From Paenibacillus durus ATCC 35681 (GTDB taxonomy: Bacteria > Bacillota > Bacilli > Paenibacillales > Paenibacillaceae), in contig NZ_CP011114.1 of the NCBI RefSeq assembly GCF_000993825.1, forward strand, positions 3,782,001-3,846,000: DNA of 64,000 nt, in the 5' to 3' direction. This document shows positions 9,025 through 17,865 of the stretch, in pieces. Every line of letters starts with the position of its first letter. Position 1 is the first letter of the stretch. A program made the translations under genes and the position numbers. Below the pieces are notes generated by a model. It worked only from the letters and a program-made list of their open reading frames with translations, searched no databases and was not told where the DNA came from.

Positions 9025-10842
9025 TCATGGGTATATCCCTCCAGCCTCCACAGGAATGATGATTTGTACGGATGTCCCTCCCTCCGGAAGGTTGCGGATT
9101 TCCAGCCTGGCGTCACTATGGATTAACAGCTTTAATCTCTCGGATAAATTCTTCAGCCCGATGCTCCCCTGCTGCTCGTTCATCCAATTCTCCTTTTGCA
9201 GCAGTTCCTGCAGTTCCTTGAGCCGGGCTTCCGGAATGCCGGGACCGTTGTCGCTCACCTCGATGATGGCCCATTCTTCCCTGAAATAGCCCCGAACCCT
9301 GATCAAGACGGGGTCCAGCGTCTGCTCCAGAACATGCTTGATCGAATTCTCCACCAGAAGCTGAACAGCCATTTTAGGGATGGGGATATCAGCGATTGTT
9401 TTATCCAGATCGATCTTGACGGATAACCTTTCGCCGTACCTGGCCTGCTGAAGCATCACATAGCTTTCGACATTTCTCATTTCCTGGGACAGATTCACGT
9501 TATCGCCGGTTCGGATCGAATACCGCAAAATATAAGCCAGCGCCTGCACCATCCGGTCAATATGATCGACCCTGTGAACAAGCGCCTCCGTGGAAATCGT
9601 CTGCAGAGCGTTGTATAAAAAATGCGGGTTTATCTGCGCCTCGAGCGCCTTCATGCGCGCGGTCTTCTCGCCCAGCTTGGCTTTATATTCTTCATTAATC
9701 AGATCGTTGATCTTGGCAACCATCGCGTTGAATTTTTTCGAGAGATAGGCGATCTCATCGTTGCCGTTAATTTCAATCATCACATCAAAATTCGCGCCGC
9801 CGACCTTTTCCATCTGCTTCGACAGCCGTTTCAGCGGTCGTGTAATCGTTTTCGTTGCAAGTGTGACGAGGAGTGTGCCGATCAGCAAAAAGACCAATCC
9901 GATCAAAAACTCCAGATTTCTCGTATTCTTGGCCCGCTCGTTCAAGGCACTGGTAGAGATCAGCTTAACCAGCTTCCAGCCGTCGCCCGGCGAAACGTCA
10001 TACATGACGAGAAAATCCTGCTTTCCGTCATTCCAATTCAGATAGCCTTCCGGCTTCGTCCAGTCAATGGATTGCACCAAATCCGCTTCATTGCTTAAAG
10101 TCTTAGGATTGCTGTTATAAAAGGAAGTATTATTCCGGTCAAAAATCGCGATAACCTCGGCGTTTTGATCAAGGATATCGTTAATCATCTTATCTCTGTA
10201 TGCGGAGTTGATCGTGATCGACACCATCCCCAACGGCCTCTGGCTCGGAATATTTATGAGTGCCCTATGAAAAGTGAAAAACAGCGGTTTATTATCCGTA
10301 TTATACGCCCAGGATGACTGCAGCGGCGGTTTGATGCTGCGGAACGTATTGGCTCTGGAGCTGGCCTCCTTGAACCACGGGTTCGACATGATATACTCAG
10401 GATAATCGACTTCCAGCTTCGGCGAATCCGTCAGCCGCGAGATGGTGTACTCGGCCCCGGTCCGCGGAATATACAAGGAGACGGCGGCGATATCTCTGCT
10501 GGAGGAGAAGAACAGGTTCCTTAGCTGGTTCTCAATGTAGAGACGGCTTGAAAAATCCTCTTCGTCGTTAATCAGCGCCTCCATAAAGTTGTCATCCCGC
10601 CTGAACGACAGCGACAGCGCGTCAATCTGCGCCACATAGCCTTCCAGACTTTCGTTCATATGCTTCAGCTCTTTAGCTGTATTGGAAATGTAGTTGTCTT
10701 TGATAATCCAGGTAGTCCGGTAATAGGACACAGTGGCAAGCACCAGAATCAGCACACAGACAATGAGCGAAAAAGCCAATCCTAGCTTATTCCCCAGCTT
10801 ACGGGTGTATCTCCTTGACAGATTCAAAAGAAAGCGCTTCAC
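9025..10842 (-). CDS. Sensor histidine kinase (YesM-like)
   Basis: 605 aa. One N-terminal membrane segment (about 20-38), a large extracellular sensor region with dCache-like features, a second membrane segment (about 310-332) followed by HAMP (TITRPLKRLSKQM), then a His_kinase domain with the phospho-acceptor in ALEAQINPHFLYNALQ and an ATPase domain (VENSIKHV, DNGPGIP). This is the YesM class that senses oligosaccharides or cell-wall signals together with an AraC-type regulator, which is encoded directly downstream. First gene of the minus-strand locus. Confidence 0.93.
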   Translation of the reverse strand: MKRFLLNLSRRYTRKLGNKLGLAFSLIVCVLILVLATVSYYRTTWIIKDNYISNTAKELKHMNESLEGYVAQIDALSLSFRRDDNFMEALINDEEDFSSRLYIENQLRNLFFSSSRDIAAVSLYIPRTGAEYTISRLTDSPKLEVDYPEYIMSNPWFKEASSRANTFRSIKPPLQSSWAYNTDNKPLFFTFHRALINIPSQRPLGMVSITINSAYRDKMINDILDQNAEVIAIFDRNNTSFYNSNPKTLSNEADLVQSIDWTKPEGYLNWNDGKQDFLVMYDVSPGDGWKLVKLISTSALNERAKNTRNLEFLIGLVFLLIGTLLVTLATKTITRPLKRLSKQMEKVGGANFDVMIEINGNDEIAYLSKKFNAMVAKINDLINEEYKAKLGEKTARMKALEAQINPHFLYNALQTISTEALVHRVDHIDRMVQALAYILRYSIRTGDNVNLSQEMRNVESYVMLQQARYGERLSVKIDLDKTIADIPIPKMAVQLLVENSIKHVLEQTLDPVLIRVRGYFREEWAIIEVSDNGPGIPEARLKELQELLQKENWMNEQQGSIGLKNLSERLKLLIHSDARLEIRNLPEGGTSVQIIIPVEAGGIYP

Positions 10843-11081
10843 CCCATCACCGCCGTTGCCAATGTAATAATGAAGACGATTTCAAGATAAATTAATAGTA
10901 TCATACCTGATTTGAGGGCTCCATCCTAAAAAAGCTGCGAAAAACCTCCGGCGACTGTTCACGAAACGCCCGGCAGCTCCAGGAATCTGAAATCCCCGGA
11001 AGGATTATCCATCAACTTAGCGAATAGTTACCTATATTATAGAAGAAAGTATTTTGGAAGAAAGGCGGAATTATTCGAATT

Positions 11082-11279
11082 ATGGGTTGTTTAGATACAG
11101 ACATTGAACTGTTCACCGCCGCTCTCTTGCAGGCTCGCATCATCATCCGCAAAAAGGACGGATCCGTAGTGAATTGCGGTGGGTCTATCCAACGCTACAC
11201 TCCGTTTACCGTCAAAATTGGGGGCTTATCCTACATAAGAAGCGAGTTTGATTTCGTGGTGTATTCACCGAGCGATTGA
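11082..11279 (+). CDS. Small hypothetical protein
   Basis: 65 aa, rich in beta-forming residues, with no recognisable motif. A purine-rich AGAAAGGCGG lies about 14 nt before the ATG, rather far for a ribosome site. It is the only plus-strand gene here and its last 15 bp overlap the convergent kinase gene. It sits at the junction between the GC-rich backbone and the AT-rich accessory region, so it may be a backbone remnant. Confidence 0.4.
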   Translation: MGCLDTDIELFTAALLQARIIIRKKDGSVVNCGGSIQRYTPFTVKIGGLSYIRSEFDFVVYSPSD

Positions 11280-11792
11280 GAAGTTGCTTTTTAAGCTTTC
11301 TATCCATTCCTCAACCTGTCTTCTTGTTTTTACAATGATTACTTGTTGATTTTCTCTGATATGTTCAAGTTTCTTTATTGTGTTCATTCGACTTCTCTTT
11401 CTATAATTCCAAACCCATTTAACAAATTCCCAATCTAATTTCTCTGGGCATCCTTCATTCATATCAGGTCTAGCTTTCTTATGATACTTAATTCTCCGTT
11501 TAATAATTCGATACATACATAGAAGCCTTGGCATATCCAAAAAAATGATCAAGTCCGCTTTCTTAATTCTGATATCCATAGTTCTTGAGTAGTTTCCATC
11601 GATTATCCATTGATCTTCGTTCGTAAATTTTTCAACGATCTGATCCCACTCATCATTTGGTGTAGGGACCCAATTAGCATTCCAAAAATATGCATCCAAG
11701 TGTATTACCGGAATATTGAGTATTTTGATAAGCTTTTGAGATAAGGTTGATTTGCCCGATCCGCTTGAACCAATAACCAATATTCGATTCAT
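11265..11792 (-). CDS. P-loop NTPase / topology-modulation-like kinase (FlaR family)
   Basis: 175 aa. Walker A GSSGSGKST at residues 8-16, followed by the HLDAYFW segment typical of small adenylate-kinase-like ATPases annotated as DNA topology modulation protein FlaR. RPDMNEG and an Arg-rich lid (YRIIKRRIKYHKK) fit the family. Substrate unknown. AT-rich and on the same strand as a related kinase gene 67 bp upstream; no attC-like repeat separates them. Confidence 0.8.
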   Translation of the reverse strand: MNRILVIGSSGSGKSTLSQKLIKILNIPVIHLDAYFWNANWVPTPNDEWDQIVEKFTNEDQWIIDGNYSRTMDIRIKKADLIIFLDMPRLLCMYRIIKRRIKYHKKARPDMNEGCPEKLDWEFVKWVWNYRKRSRMNTIKKLEHIRENQQVIIVKTRRQVEEWIESLKSNFSIAR

Positions 11793-11859
11793 ACTGCCTC
11801 CTACTTCTTGTCTTTGCAGGGCACTTCAACAGCTGCTTTTTCATCTTTGGTATGGTTTT

Positions 11860-12417
11860 TTAGGTTCTTGTCGTATTGATCATTTCCAGTACTTTACTGA
11901 CTCTTTCATGAACACTTGATGTGATATCCCCTTCAATCCTTAATACAGGGCACTTTAATTTAGAGATCCATTGTTCATGCATAGCCCGGCTTCTTGTTTC
12001 TACACCAGCTTCGTCATAGCTTGACGCCCATTCGATAAACTTTAGGAATGATTGGTATCGGCTTCCATTTTTTTCAATCTCTTTCCCATACCTATTTTGC
12101 TCTCGTTCAATTAACCGTTTAATCCGTATTTCCTGAGGTATCCATATGAACACTACTAAATCAAAATAGGGTACAAATATATCCCCCCAACCGCATAATG
12201 ACCCCGACAATATCCATTGGGGAGTGTTGGTTAGATCCTTTTTTAGAAGGGATTGACGATCTTGAATAGGTCTTACCCTAGTAAAGGGTACGTCCGTTGG
12301 AATCCAATAGTAATCATCTGTATCCAAATGCTTATATCCTAACTTCTCTGCCAAGGCTTTCGCTAAAGTAGTCGTTCCAGAGCCAGACGCGCCAAGAATA
12401 TGTATCTTATTTATCAT
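11860..12417 (-). CDS. Adenylate-kinase-like P-loop protein
   Basis: 185 aa. Walker A GASGSGTTT at residues 9-17, DTDDYYW near 33, a lid region rich in Arg (RIKRLIEREQNRYG). Same AAA_18-like kinase superfamily as the downstream gene but clearly diverged. Cellular substrate cannot be assigned from sequence. Gap of 61 bp to the upstream methyltransferase gene. Confidence 0.75.
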   Translation of the reverse strand: MINKIHILGASGSGTTTLAKALAEKLGYKHLDTDDYYWIPTDVPFTRVRPIQDRQSLLKKDLTNTPQWILSGSLCGWGDIFVPYFDLVVFIWIPQEIRIKRLIEREQNRYGKEIEKNGSRYQSFLKFIEWASSYDEAGVETRSRAMHEQWISKLKCPVLRIEGDITSSVHERVSKVLEMINTTRT

Positions 12418-12478
12418 CTATATCCACCTCACTCCCTGGGTTCGCTGTTGCAACGCTCCAATATGGCTCCCCTACTTC

Positions 12479-13138
12479 TTATAACTTCGATAAGTATATA
12501 AAATCTGGTTCTTCGCTTTGATTTGTATCAATTGACAATGTGGTTACAGTTGAAAAATGTATATGTAGACGCTCCAAAAAATCGGCAGATGATGAAGAAC
12601 TCCAAAATGAAATAACTCCATTGGGTTTTAAAAGGCGGGAAAGAGTCTTTAATCCTTCATCGCCGTATAGGCACTTATTCTCCTGAAAAACGGTCCAGTC
12701 AGGCCCGTTATCAATATCTAAACAGATTGCATCAAATGTCTCTTGGGTTTGTGATATCCACTGAATGAGATCAGCATGAATGATGTTTGCTTTCTTATTA
12801 TCCACGGCGTTTCCGGTAAATTCCGCAAAAATTGATCGATACCAGTCAATGATCTTTTCTTCGATTTCAACTACAATAACTTGTTCTGTCCGTGCATCAC
12901 CGATTGCTTCCGCTAACGAGTAGCCGACACCAAGTCCGCCAATTAGCACGGAACATTTATCCTTCCCGCAGGCATCCAAGGCTGCTTTAACTAGCAATTT
13001 CTCCGATTCCCCATTATAAGTTGCCATAAGAAATGTACCATTGCTTATAATTTCATATTCTGTTCCTCGGCGTTGAAGTTGAATTTCTCCATGAGGAGTG
13101 CTGCAGCGGTCAATAATCTTTAAATAATCATCAAGCAT
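12479..13138 (-). CDS. Spermidine-synthase-like SAM-binding protein
   Basis: 219 aa. Rossmann-fold signature SVLIGGLGVGYSLAEA (about 60-75), an acidic strand end QVIVVEIEEKII, and ICLDIDNGPDW for the second acidic loop, the layout of spermine/spermidine synthase-like methyltransferase folds. It is shorter than true SpeE (about 275 aa), so polyamine synthesis is not assured. The gene ends in an AT-rich flank that leads into the IS element. Confidence 0.75.
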   Translation of the reverse strand: MLDDYLKIIDRCSTPHGEIQLQRRGTEYEIISNGTFLMATYNGESEKLLVKAALDACGKDKCSVLIGGLGVGYSLAEAIGDARTEQVIVVEIEEKIIDWYRSIFAEFTGNAVDNKKANIIHADLIQWISQTQETFDAICLDIDNGPDWTVFQENKCLYGDEGLKTLSRLLKPNGVISFWSSSSSADFLERLHIHFSTVTTLSIDTNQSEEPDFIYLSKL

Positions 13139-13428
13139 CTATTTCGCCCCTTTACGGAATTATACCTGCTCCCATTTAGCCCAGATTTCACTTGGATTCA
13201 ATTCATATCTAACCTTGTTCAACAAGCATCAAATTTAACAATCATCAAATTTGATAGTAATTAAAACACTGCTTTTTGTCAAGTTTTGGTTGTAAAAAAC
13301 AAATTAAGGATATGAAAAATGCAGAAGGCCACCGAACAAACCATTCTGATATTATCCCCTTCAGGTAGACACTCAAAAAAGTCCTCATGGTATCATGAGG
13401 ATAGAGTGAACTTGGAGGGGATATTTGT

Positions 13429-13773
13429 ATGGCCAAAAAGGGACAGAAATTTCAAACCTATGGAGAAGAGTTTAAGACGGCGGCGGTTCAGGCCTATTTG
13501 GAGGGGACGGGCAGTTACACGACGGTTTCAGCCCGACTGGGAATCCGGAGTAAGACCCAACTTCAGGAGTGGGTGAAGAAGTACAAAACGGGGGAAGCGT
13601 ATGACACCCGCAAGGGATTAACCAACCCTCTTAAAGGGCGGCAACGCACGAAATTTGCTAGCGTCGAGGAAGAACGGGATTATCTGAAAGCGCAGGTAGA
13701 TTATCTAAAAAAGCGGTACCCAAATCTGGTCAGGGAGGTCGCCCCCGTCCGCAGGACAACTACCAAATCGTAG
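13429..13773 (+). CDS. IS3-family transposase OrfA
   Basis: 114 aa. Helix-turn-helix DNA-binding segment (AVQAYLEGTGSYTTVSARLGI, about 17-37; RSKTQLQEWVKKY) followed by a leucine-zipper-like region at the C terminus (EEERDYLKAQVDYLKKRY). AGGGG precedes the ATG. OrfA normally supplies end recognition; programmed frameshifting into orfB, which begins 23 bp later in another frame, would make the active transposase. Confidence 0.92.
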   Translation: MAKKGQKFQTYGEEFKTAAVQAYLEGTGSYTTVSARLGIRSKTQLQEWVKKYKTGEAYDTRKGLTNPLKGRQRTKFASVEEERDYLKAQVDYLKKRYPNLVREVAPVRRTTTKS

Positions 13774-13796
13774 AGGAGTTACGCGACCGGCACGGC

Positions 13797-14606
13797 GTGA
13801 CACGTCTGTTAGCCATTGCCGGAATCCCTAGAGCCAGCTACTACAAGTGGCGAGCAAGCGGGTCAAAGCGTAAAGAAACTCATTCGCGGGATCATGAAAT
13901 CAAAGAGCATATGCTAGCGATTCACTTGATTCATCCCTACTTCGGATATCCCCGGATGAAAACCGCTTTACGGGAGGCGGGTTATCTCGTCAATCACAAG
14001 AAAGTATGGCGACTAATGAAGGAGTTGTCGATTCCCTCGGTGATCCGGAAGAAACGAAAGTACTCGAGCTACACGCCTTCTGTGGTCTACCCGAACCGGC
14101 TGAGGCGTCAGTTTCATGCGGCAGGGCCACAGCAGAAGCTGGTGACTGACATTACGTATATCTCAGACGGTGCGCGCTTTTATTACTTGTCCGCCATTCA
14201 GGACCTGTTTAACAATGAGATTGTGGCTTGGCAGATCTCAGAGCGAAATGACGTCAAGCTCGTCCTGGATACGGTCGAACAATGGACACGAAAAAGAGAC
14301 GTGTCCGGGGCCGTGCTCCACTCGGATCAGGGCTTCCAGTACACGTCTGCGGCGTACAACACGCGACTCGAGGAATTCGGCGTCAAGGGCAGCCACTCTC
14401 GCAAAGCAACCTGCCTGGATAACGCCTGCATCGAATCCTTCTTTTCGCATCTCAAGACGGAGAAGTTGTACCTCCACCAGTGTAAGTCAGAAACCGAGAT
14501 ACATCAAGCAGTGGAGGAGTATATCTATTTTTACAATTACCAGCGATTTCAGGCCAAACTCAAACAGCGCGCACCGATTGAGTACCGGCACGCGCTGGCT
14601 GCTTAG
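13797..14606 (+). CDS. IS3-family transposase OrfB (DDE integrase core)
   Basis: 269 aa. HTH_21-like N-terminal part (HPYFGYPRMKTALREAGY) and an rve integrase core: VTDITYI carries the first Asp, VLHSDQGFQYTS the second, and DNACIESFFSHLKTE the Glu of the DDE triad. Expected to act after -1 frameshift fusion with OrfA. The start shown is the first in-frame GTG/ATG region after orfA and may not be used on its own. Confidence 0.92.
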   Translation: MTRLLAIAGIPRASYYKWRASGSKRKETHSRDHEIKEHMLAIHLIHPYFGYPRMKTALREAGYLVNHKKVWRLMKELSIPSVIRKKRKYSSYTPSVVYPNRLRRQFHAAGPQQKLVTDITYISDGARFYYLSAIQDLFNNEIVAWQISERNDVKLVLDTVEQWTRKRDVSGAVLHSDQGFQYTSAAYNTRLEEFGVKGSHSRKATCLDNACIESFFSHLKTEKLYLHQCKSETEIHQAVEEYIYFYNYQRFQAKLKQRAPIEYRHALAA

Positions 14607-14664
14607 CCTTTTTTCATTGTCTACTTGACAGGGGTATGACCATTCCGGCAGCCTTTTTAAATAT

Positions 14665-14862
14665 TGCTAACGTTCTCCGATAGTTTAAAGGTTCTTTTTC
14701 AAATGTTAATTTTTCTTAAGAAATTCAGCATTCGAGGGGCGCGCCTGCCCCGGGTCCGACGGACTTTGATAGTCAGATTTATCTGCTGATTCAACCTTCC
14801 CTGAAAGCCTATGGAGACGAAGAGCTGTACAGATCGGAGTGGGAATGCGGTGTTATCTGACG
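14665..14862 (-). repeat. Degenerate attC-like site next to the IS
   Basis: Weakly conserved copy of the array repeat. GCTAAC at the low end, GCATTC pairing with GAATGC at 14843-14848, the GCCCCGGGTCCGACGGACTT block shared with the site at 24071, and GTTATCT at the high end. About 50 bp of unrelated AT-rich sequence is inserted near the low end. It marks the decayed outer edge of the array. Confidence 0.55.
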
Positions 14863-14961
14863 CCGACCTTCATAACAATATCCATCAATATCTTCTGTAT
14901 TTTGATCATTTTTACTAATCTGATTCATTTTATTCTTCATAAAATCGGGGAAATCTAGCAT
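14809..14961 (-). pseudogene. Truncated cupin-family gene ending inside an attC-like site
   Basis: Starts at ATG 14961 behind a G-rich ribosome site. The first 31 residues (MLDFPDFMKN... DIDGYCYEG) resemble the N terminus of a cupin-domain family whose members continue with a metal-binding barrel. Here the reading frame enters the degenerate attC-like repeat after that point and stops at 14809, giving only 50 residues. I read it as a cassette gene truncated by recombination or deletion. The family assignment is from memory of related proteins. Confidence 0.5.
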
Positions 14962-14989
14962 ATCCCCCCCATAACATGAATTATTGTGA

Positions 14990-15739
14990 TTAATCTTTAT
15001 ATCCTATCATTAGAAATCGTTCTGTAGTATCGTCAATCGGGTCAAAAGGCTTTCCATCCCATGTTGTCATCTCAATTCGGCCAAAACCGGCAGCAAGCAA
15101 TAACTCTCTTGTACAATGGGTATTTACTGTTTTGGAATCGATATACTTTATTGTTATCTCAGCAGTATTTGTATTGATATAGGTTTCTTCATGTTCAATG
15201 GTTGAGGTTGCATGATTATACTCGTGACGGATTAATTTATAGATTCCCCCTTCTAAAGTCCATGTCTTGTTGAAAGTATATCTTTGTTTCTGCTTACCAA
15301 AGTTCTCGTTCCACATCTCATAGATGAACATTCCTCCACTTCGCAAAGAATTGAAGATGTTTCTAACCGGTTTAGCTGTAATCTCAATTGGATCAATCCA
15401 TGTCGCAATATCAAATTGTTCTTTGAAGTCTAGGCTGTTGATATCTTGGACCAAATAGTTAGCATTTGGAAAATCACGGTTGTTATATGCAGATTGTTCA
15501 ATAAACGTTTCGGATAAATCAACACCGGTTACATTATAGTCCTTGCATAACCACACTTTATGATATCTGGATAAACCACACGCTAAATCAATAATGTCTT
15601 TTCCTGAAGACTGGAACACAGATAACATTTGAGAGGCTATAAATATTTGCTCATTCTCTTCATCAAATCCCCAATTGATGTAGTCCTCATCGAAATCCTT
15701 CTCGCCGTAGCGCAGCATAGATTCCCTATTTATTTTCAT
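14990..15739 (-). CDS. Class I SAM-dependent methyltransferase
   Basis: 249 aa. Motif I IIDLACGLSRYHKVW (about 50-64), GVDLSETFI for the acidic strand 2 end, and NSLRSGGMFIYEMWNE for the post-motif region, all standard for class I methyltransferases of small molecules. Substrate unknown. AT-rich like its neighbours. It lies 34 bp downstream of an APH-like gene without an intervening repeat, so both may have entered as one unit. Confidence 0.85.
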   Translation of the reverse strand: MKINRESMLRYGEKDFDEDYINWGFDEENEQIFIASQMLSVFQSSGKDIIDLACGLSRYHKVWLCKDYNVTGVDLSETFIEQSAYNNRDFPNANYLVQDINSLDFKEQFDIATWIDPIEITAKPVRNIFNSLRSGGMFIYEMWNENFGKQKQRYTFNKTWTLEGGIYKLIRHEYNHATSTIEHEETYINTNTAEITIKYIDSKTVNTHCTRELLLAAGFGRIEMTTWDGKPFDPIDDTTERFLMIGYKD

Positions 15740-15773
15740 TTTTTCTCCTCGTATTTAGATTTTTTATACGCAA

Positions 15774-16661
15774 TTAGGTTAGACCATAAGGACTTATATC
15801 TTTTGCTGTAAAAAAGTGATTTAAATACCATGAAACATCATTACTCTCAAACCCTATAAGCGCCCACCTTATTGAAGAAACATTAGCATAGAATCTTGAT
15901 CTATCCATTAGTGATTCCATATCATTGTAGTACTTACTTACTCTCTTTAGAAATCCCTCTCCTAGAGTATCAAGAATAACACTTACATCATGAGCCGGAT
16001 CACCATAACCTGACACACCAAAATCAATTATGCCAATCAGATTATTTGCTTCTTCAAGGATGTGGTATGGAGCTAAATCCCCATGTATTAATGTTGGACT
16101 GTAATCAAGGAAATTCTTGTTTTCAAATACAGGACGAAAGATATTTTGAATGCAATCAATGACATAACTCTTCATATGTGGGAATAGTGTATTCTCTATT
16201 CTTGAATATAAATCCTTATATGATTCTTGAGTTCCATTACCAGGAAACGCACTAATATTATTTTCTTGAATTATACTCATTGGAATGGAATGCAGCTGAG
16301 ATAAAAATAGACCTAGTTGATGAGCGATAAGATCCTGAATGGCTTCATTTAATTTCAAAATATTATTCCGATAGATGGGCTTCCCCTTAATATAGGAATA
16401 CTTTGAAACTCCTTCATCAATCAGTTCTAGATTAGGTACTGGCATGTCAACAAATTGTCTCACAATTTGAAGTACCCTGTATTCGTTATGCAAAAGGCTT
16501 TTACTAAAATCGTGTTTGGCAAAACGAAAAACATCCCTATCATTGATTATGATCACATCGTTATGGAGACCATCCGTTAAGTTAGACTTGATTTGCTTTA
16601 TTTCGATATCCGGGTATTTTTCTTGGATGTAATTTATGTATTGTGATTGTTTTTCTTCCAT
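15774..16661 (-). CDS. Aminoglycoside-phosphotransferase-family kinase
   Basis: 295 aa. APH/choline-kinase fold: VFRFAKHD for the N-lobe Lys, LIHGDLAPYHIL (catalytic Asp, about 190-201), and LIGIIDFGVSGYGDPAHDV (metal-binding Asp). AGGAGG-like ribosome site. The family phosphorylates aminoglycosides, choline, homoserine or macrolides; the actual substrate here cannot be told, so antibiotic resistance is only one possibility. Confidence 0.85.
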   Translation of the reverse strand: MEEKQSQYINYIQEKYPDIEIKQIKSNLTDGLHNDVIIINDRDVFRFAKHDFSKSLLHNEYRVLQIVRQFVDMPVPNLELIDEGVSKYSYIKGKPIYRNNILKLNEAIQDLIAHQLGLFLSQLHSIPMSIIQENNISAFPGNGTQESYKDLYSRIENTLFPHMKSYVIDCIQNIFRPVFENKNFLDYSPTLIHGDLAPYHILEEANNLIGIIDFGVSGYGDPAHDVSVILDTLGEGFLKRVSKYYNDMESLMDRSRFYANVSSIRWALIGFESNDVSWYLNHFFTAKDISPYGLT

Positions 16662-16769
16662 AAATACCTCCTGACTACGCTATAAATTCGAACTTATACT
16701 TCATCAATTTATTTAGTTTCTTATATTGATCAAAAGTACAAAAACTTATAATGCAGTCTTGTTCTAAGT

Positions 16770-16964
16770 TCAAAAATCGTTACCAAATTCTCCACCCATT
16801 ATTGTCAGCAATGTATAGTACGGATTCTGTTCATATTCTTCTCGATCGAAGTGCTCTAACAAATAATCAATAGAAATATTACTGCCTAAACGGATTCCGA
16901 GCTCATTAAGAGTGTTTATTTGATCTTCTAATGTAATCCTCTTCTTCTTGAAGAATCTAAACAT
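16770..16964 (-). CDS. Short hypothetical protein, probably a truncated immunity-like gene
   Basis: 64 aa, FFKKKR basic start then acidic and helical, ending TIMGGEFGNDF. AGGAG precedes the ATG. The sequence stops abruptly after a segment that looks like the middle of a domain, and the downstream 70 bp holds no continuation in another frame that I can read, so it may be a fragment of a longer acidic family. Function unknown. Confidence 0.5.
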   Translation of the reverse strand: MFRFFKKKRITLEDQINTLNELGIRLGSNISIDYLLEHFDREEYEQNPYYTLLTIMGGEFGNDF

Positions 16965-17170
16965 ATTTTTCTCCTCATTTTTTAAACATATACATACTGT
17001 ATGGAAAGCTCCAGATGAATGAAATTAATAGAATAGTACTTCTGTTAAAAAGTTGGCCTATCTCAAATAAAACGCTCGGAAGGGCTAACATTATCAAGGT
17101 AATTGGCAGGCTTGTTTGGTTCATTCCTTCAGCATATGGATTTACCCAAATTAAAATACAATTGTTCGAA

Positions 17171-17671
17171 TTACCTTACTGATGATGGTCGTATTTTTAT
17201 TACTTTACCTAGTACTTTGTCAACACTTATTGCCCCCATTATTCTACTATCCACACTGTCTCTACGATTATCACCTAGAACAAAAATTGAGTTTTGAGGT
17301 ACTTTAGTCTCTGGAAAATCTAAATTGTATTTCTCACCTATTTGACTATTATTTGAAACCTCTTCCTGTATATACGTCTCATCTTGTAATACGTCATTAA
17401 CATAAAGTTTATTATCAGATATCTTAACTTTGTCACCCGCTAATCCTACTACTCTCTTTATGTATTTAGACTCATTTACTGAGGTAGTAAATATTATTAT
17501 GTCACCACGCTCAATCTTATGCTCTTTATAATAAGTTGGATCAACTGTTATACGATCCTGAGCTAATATAGTTGGAGCCATTGAGGGTCCGTCTGCTATA
17601 TAAAATTTATAATTAGAAGATTGTATAGACCCCGAGAACAACACCATCATTATTATGAACAATACTTGCAT
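17171..17671 (-). CDS. Type I signal peptidase (SipS-like)
   Basis: 166 aa. One N-terminal membrane helix, catalytic Ser in GPSMAPT (about 29-35), catalytic Lys in YIKRVVGLAGD (about 70-80), and the GDNRRDSVDSR box near the C terminus. It cleaves Sec/Tat signal peptides on the outer membrane face. The helix is very short at the N terminus, but all catalytic boxes are intact. AT-rich and immediately beyond the last clear attC site, so it may be an acquired extra copy. Confidence 0.9.
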   Translation of the reverse strand: MQVLFIIMMVLFSGSIQSSNYKFYIADGPSMAPTILAQDRITVDPTYYKEHKIERGDIIIFTTSVNESKYIKRVVGLAGDKVKISDNKLYVNDVLQDETYIQEEVSNNSQIGEKYNLDFPETKVPQNSIFVLGDNRRDSVDSRIMGAISVDKVLGKVIKIRPSSVR

Positions 17672-17719
17672 AGCGAAAATCTCCTTGTAATGGTTTTATT
17701 CATTTATTACGTATCTTTC

Positions 17720-17831
17720 AGCTAACGTTATTATTTAACGAATCCGCAAGGTTGCTGCCTGACATAACTTTCTCGTATTAGCTTCTGCAGACCAAGGGCC
17801 AAACGGCCCGCTGCATGAATACGGTGTTAGG
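17720..17831 (-). repeat. attC-like site 1 (short form)
   Basis: 112 bp. On the minus strand it opens with GCCTAAC and closes with GTTAGCT. It lacks the internal GAGGCTTAAG arm. Its opening box pairs at 8 of 9 positions with the closing end of site 2, the other border of the lipoprotein cassette. Confidence 0.8.
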
Positions 17832-17865
17832 CGATGCACTCGACTTCTTAGAATACTAAAAGCCC

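Larger units (their letters stand above)
13347..14642 (+). mobile_element. Complete IS3-family insertion sequence
   Basis: 1296 bp. The ends form imperfect 25-bp inverted repeats beginning TG and finishing CA (18 of 25 positions match, including the shared GTAGACA). The 3-bp sequence TTC flanks both ends, a likely target duplication. Inside are overlapping-frame orfA and orfB with an intact DDE catalytic triad region, so the element may still be active. It sits beside a degenerate attC-like site at the outer edge of the cassette array. Confidence 0.9.
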
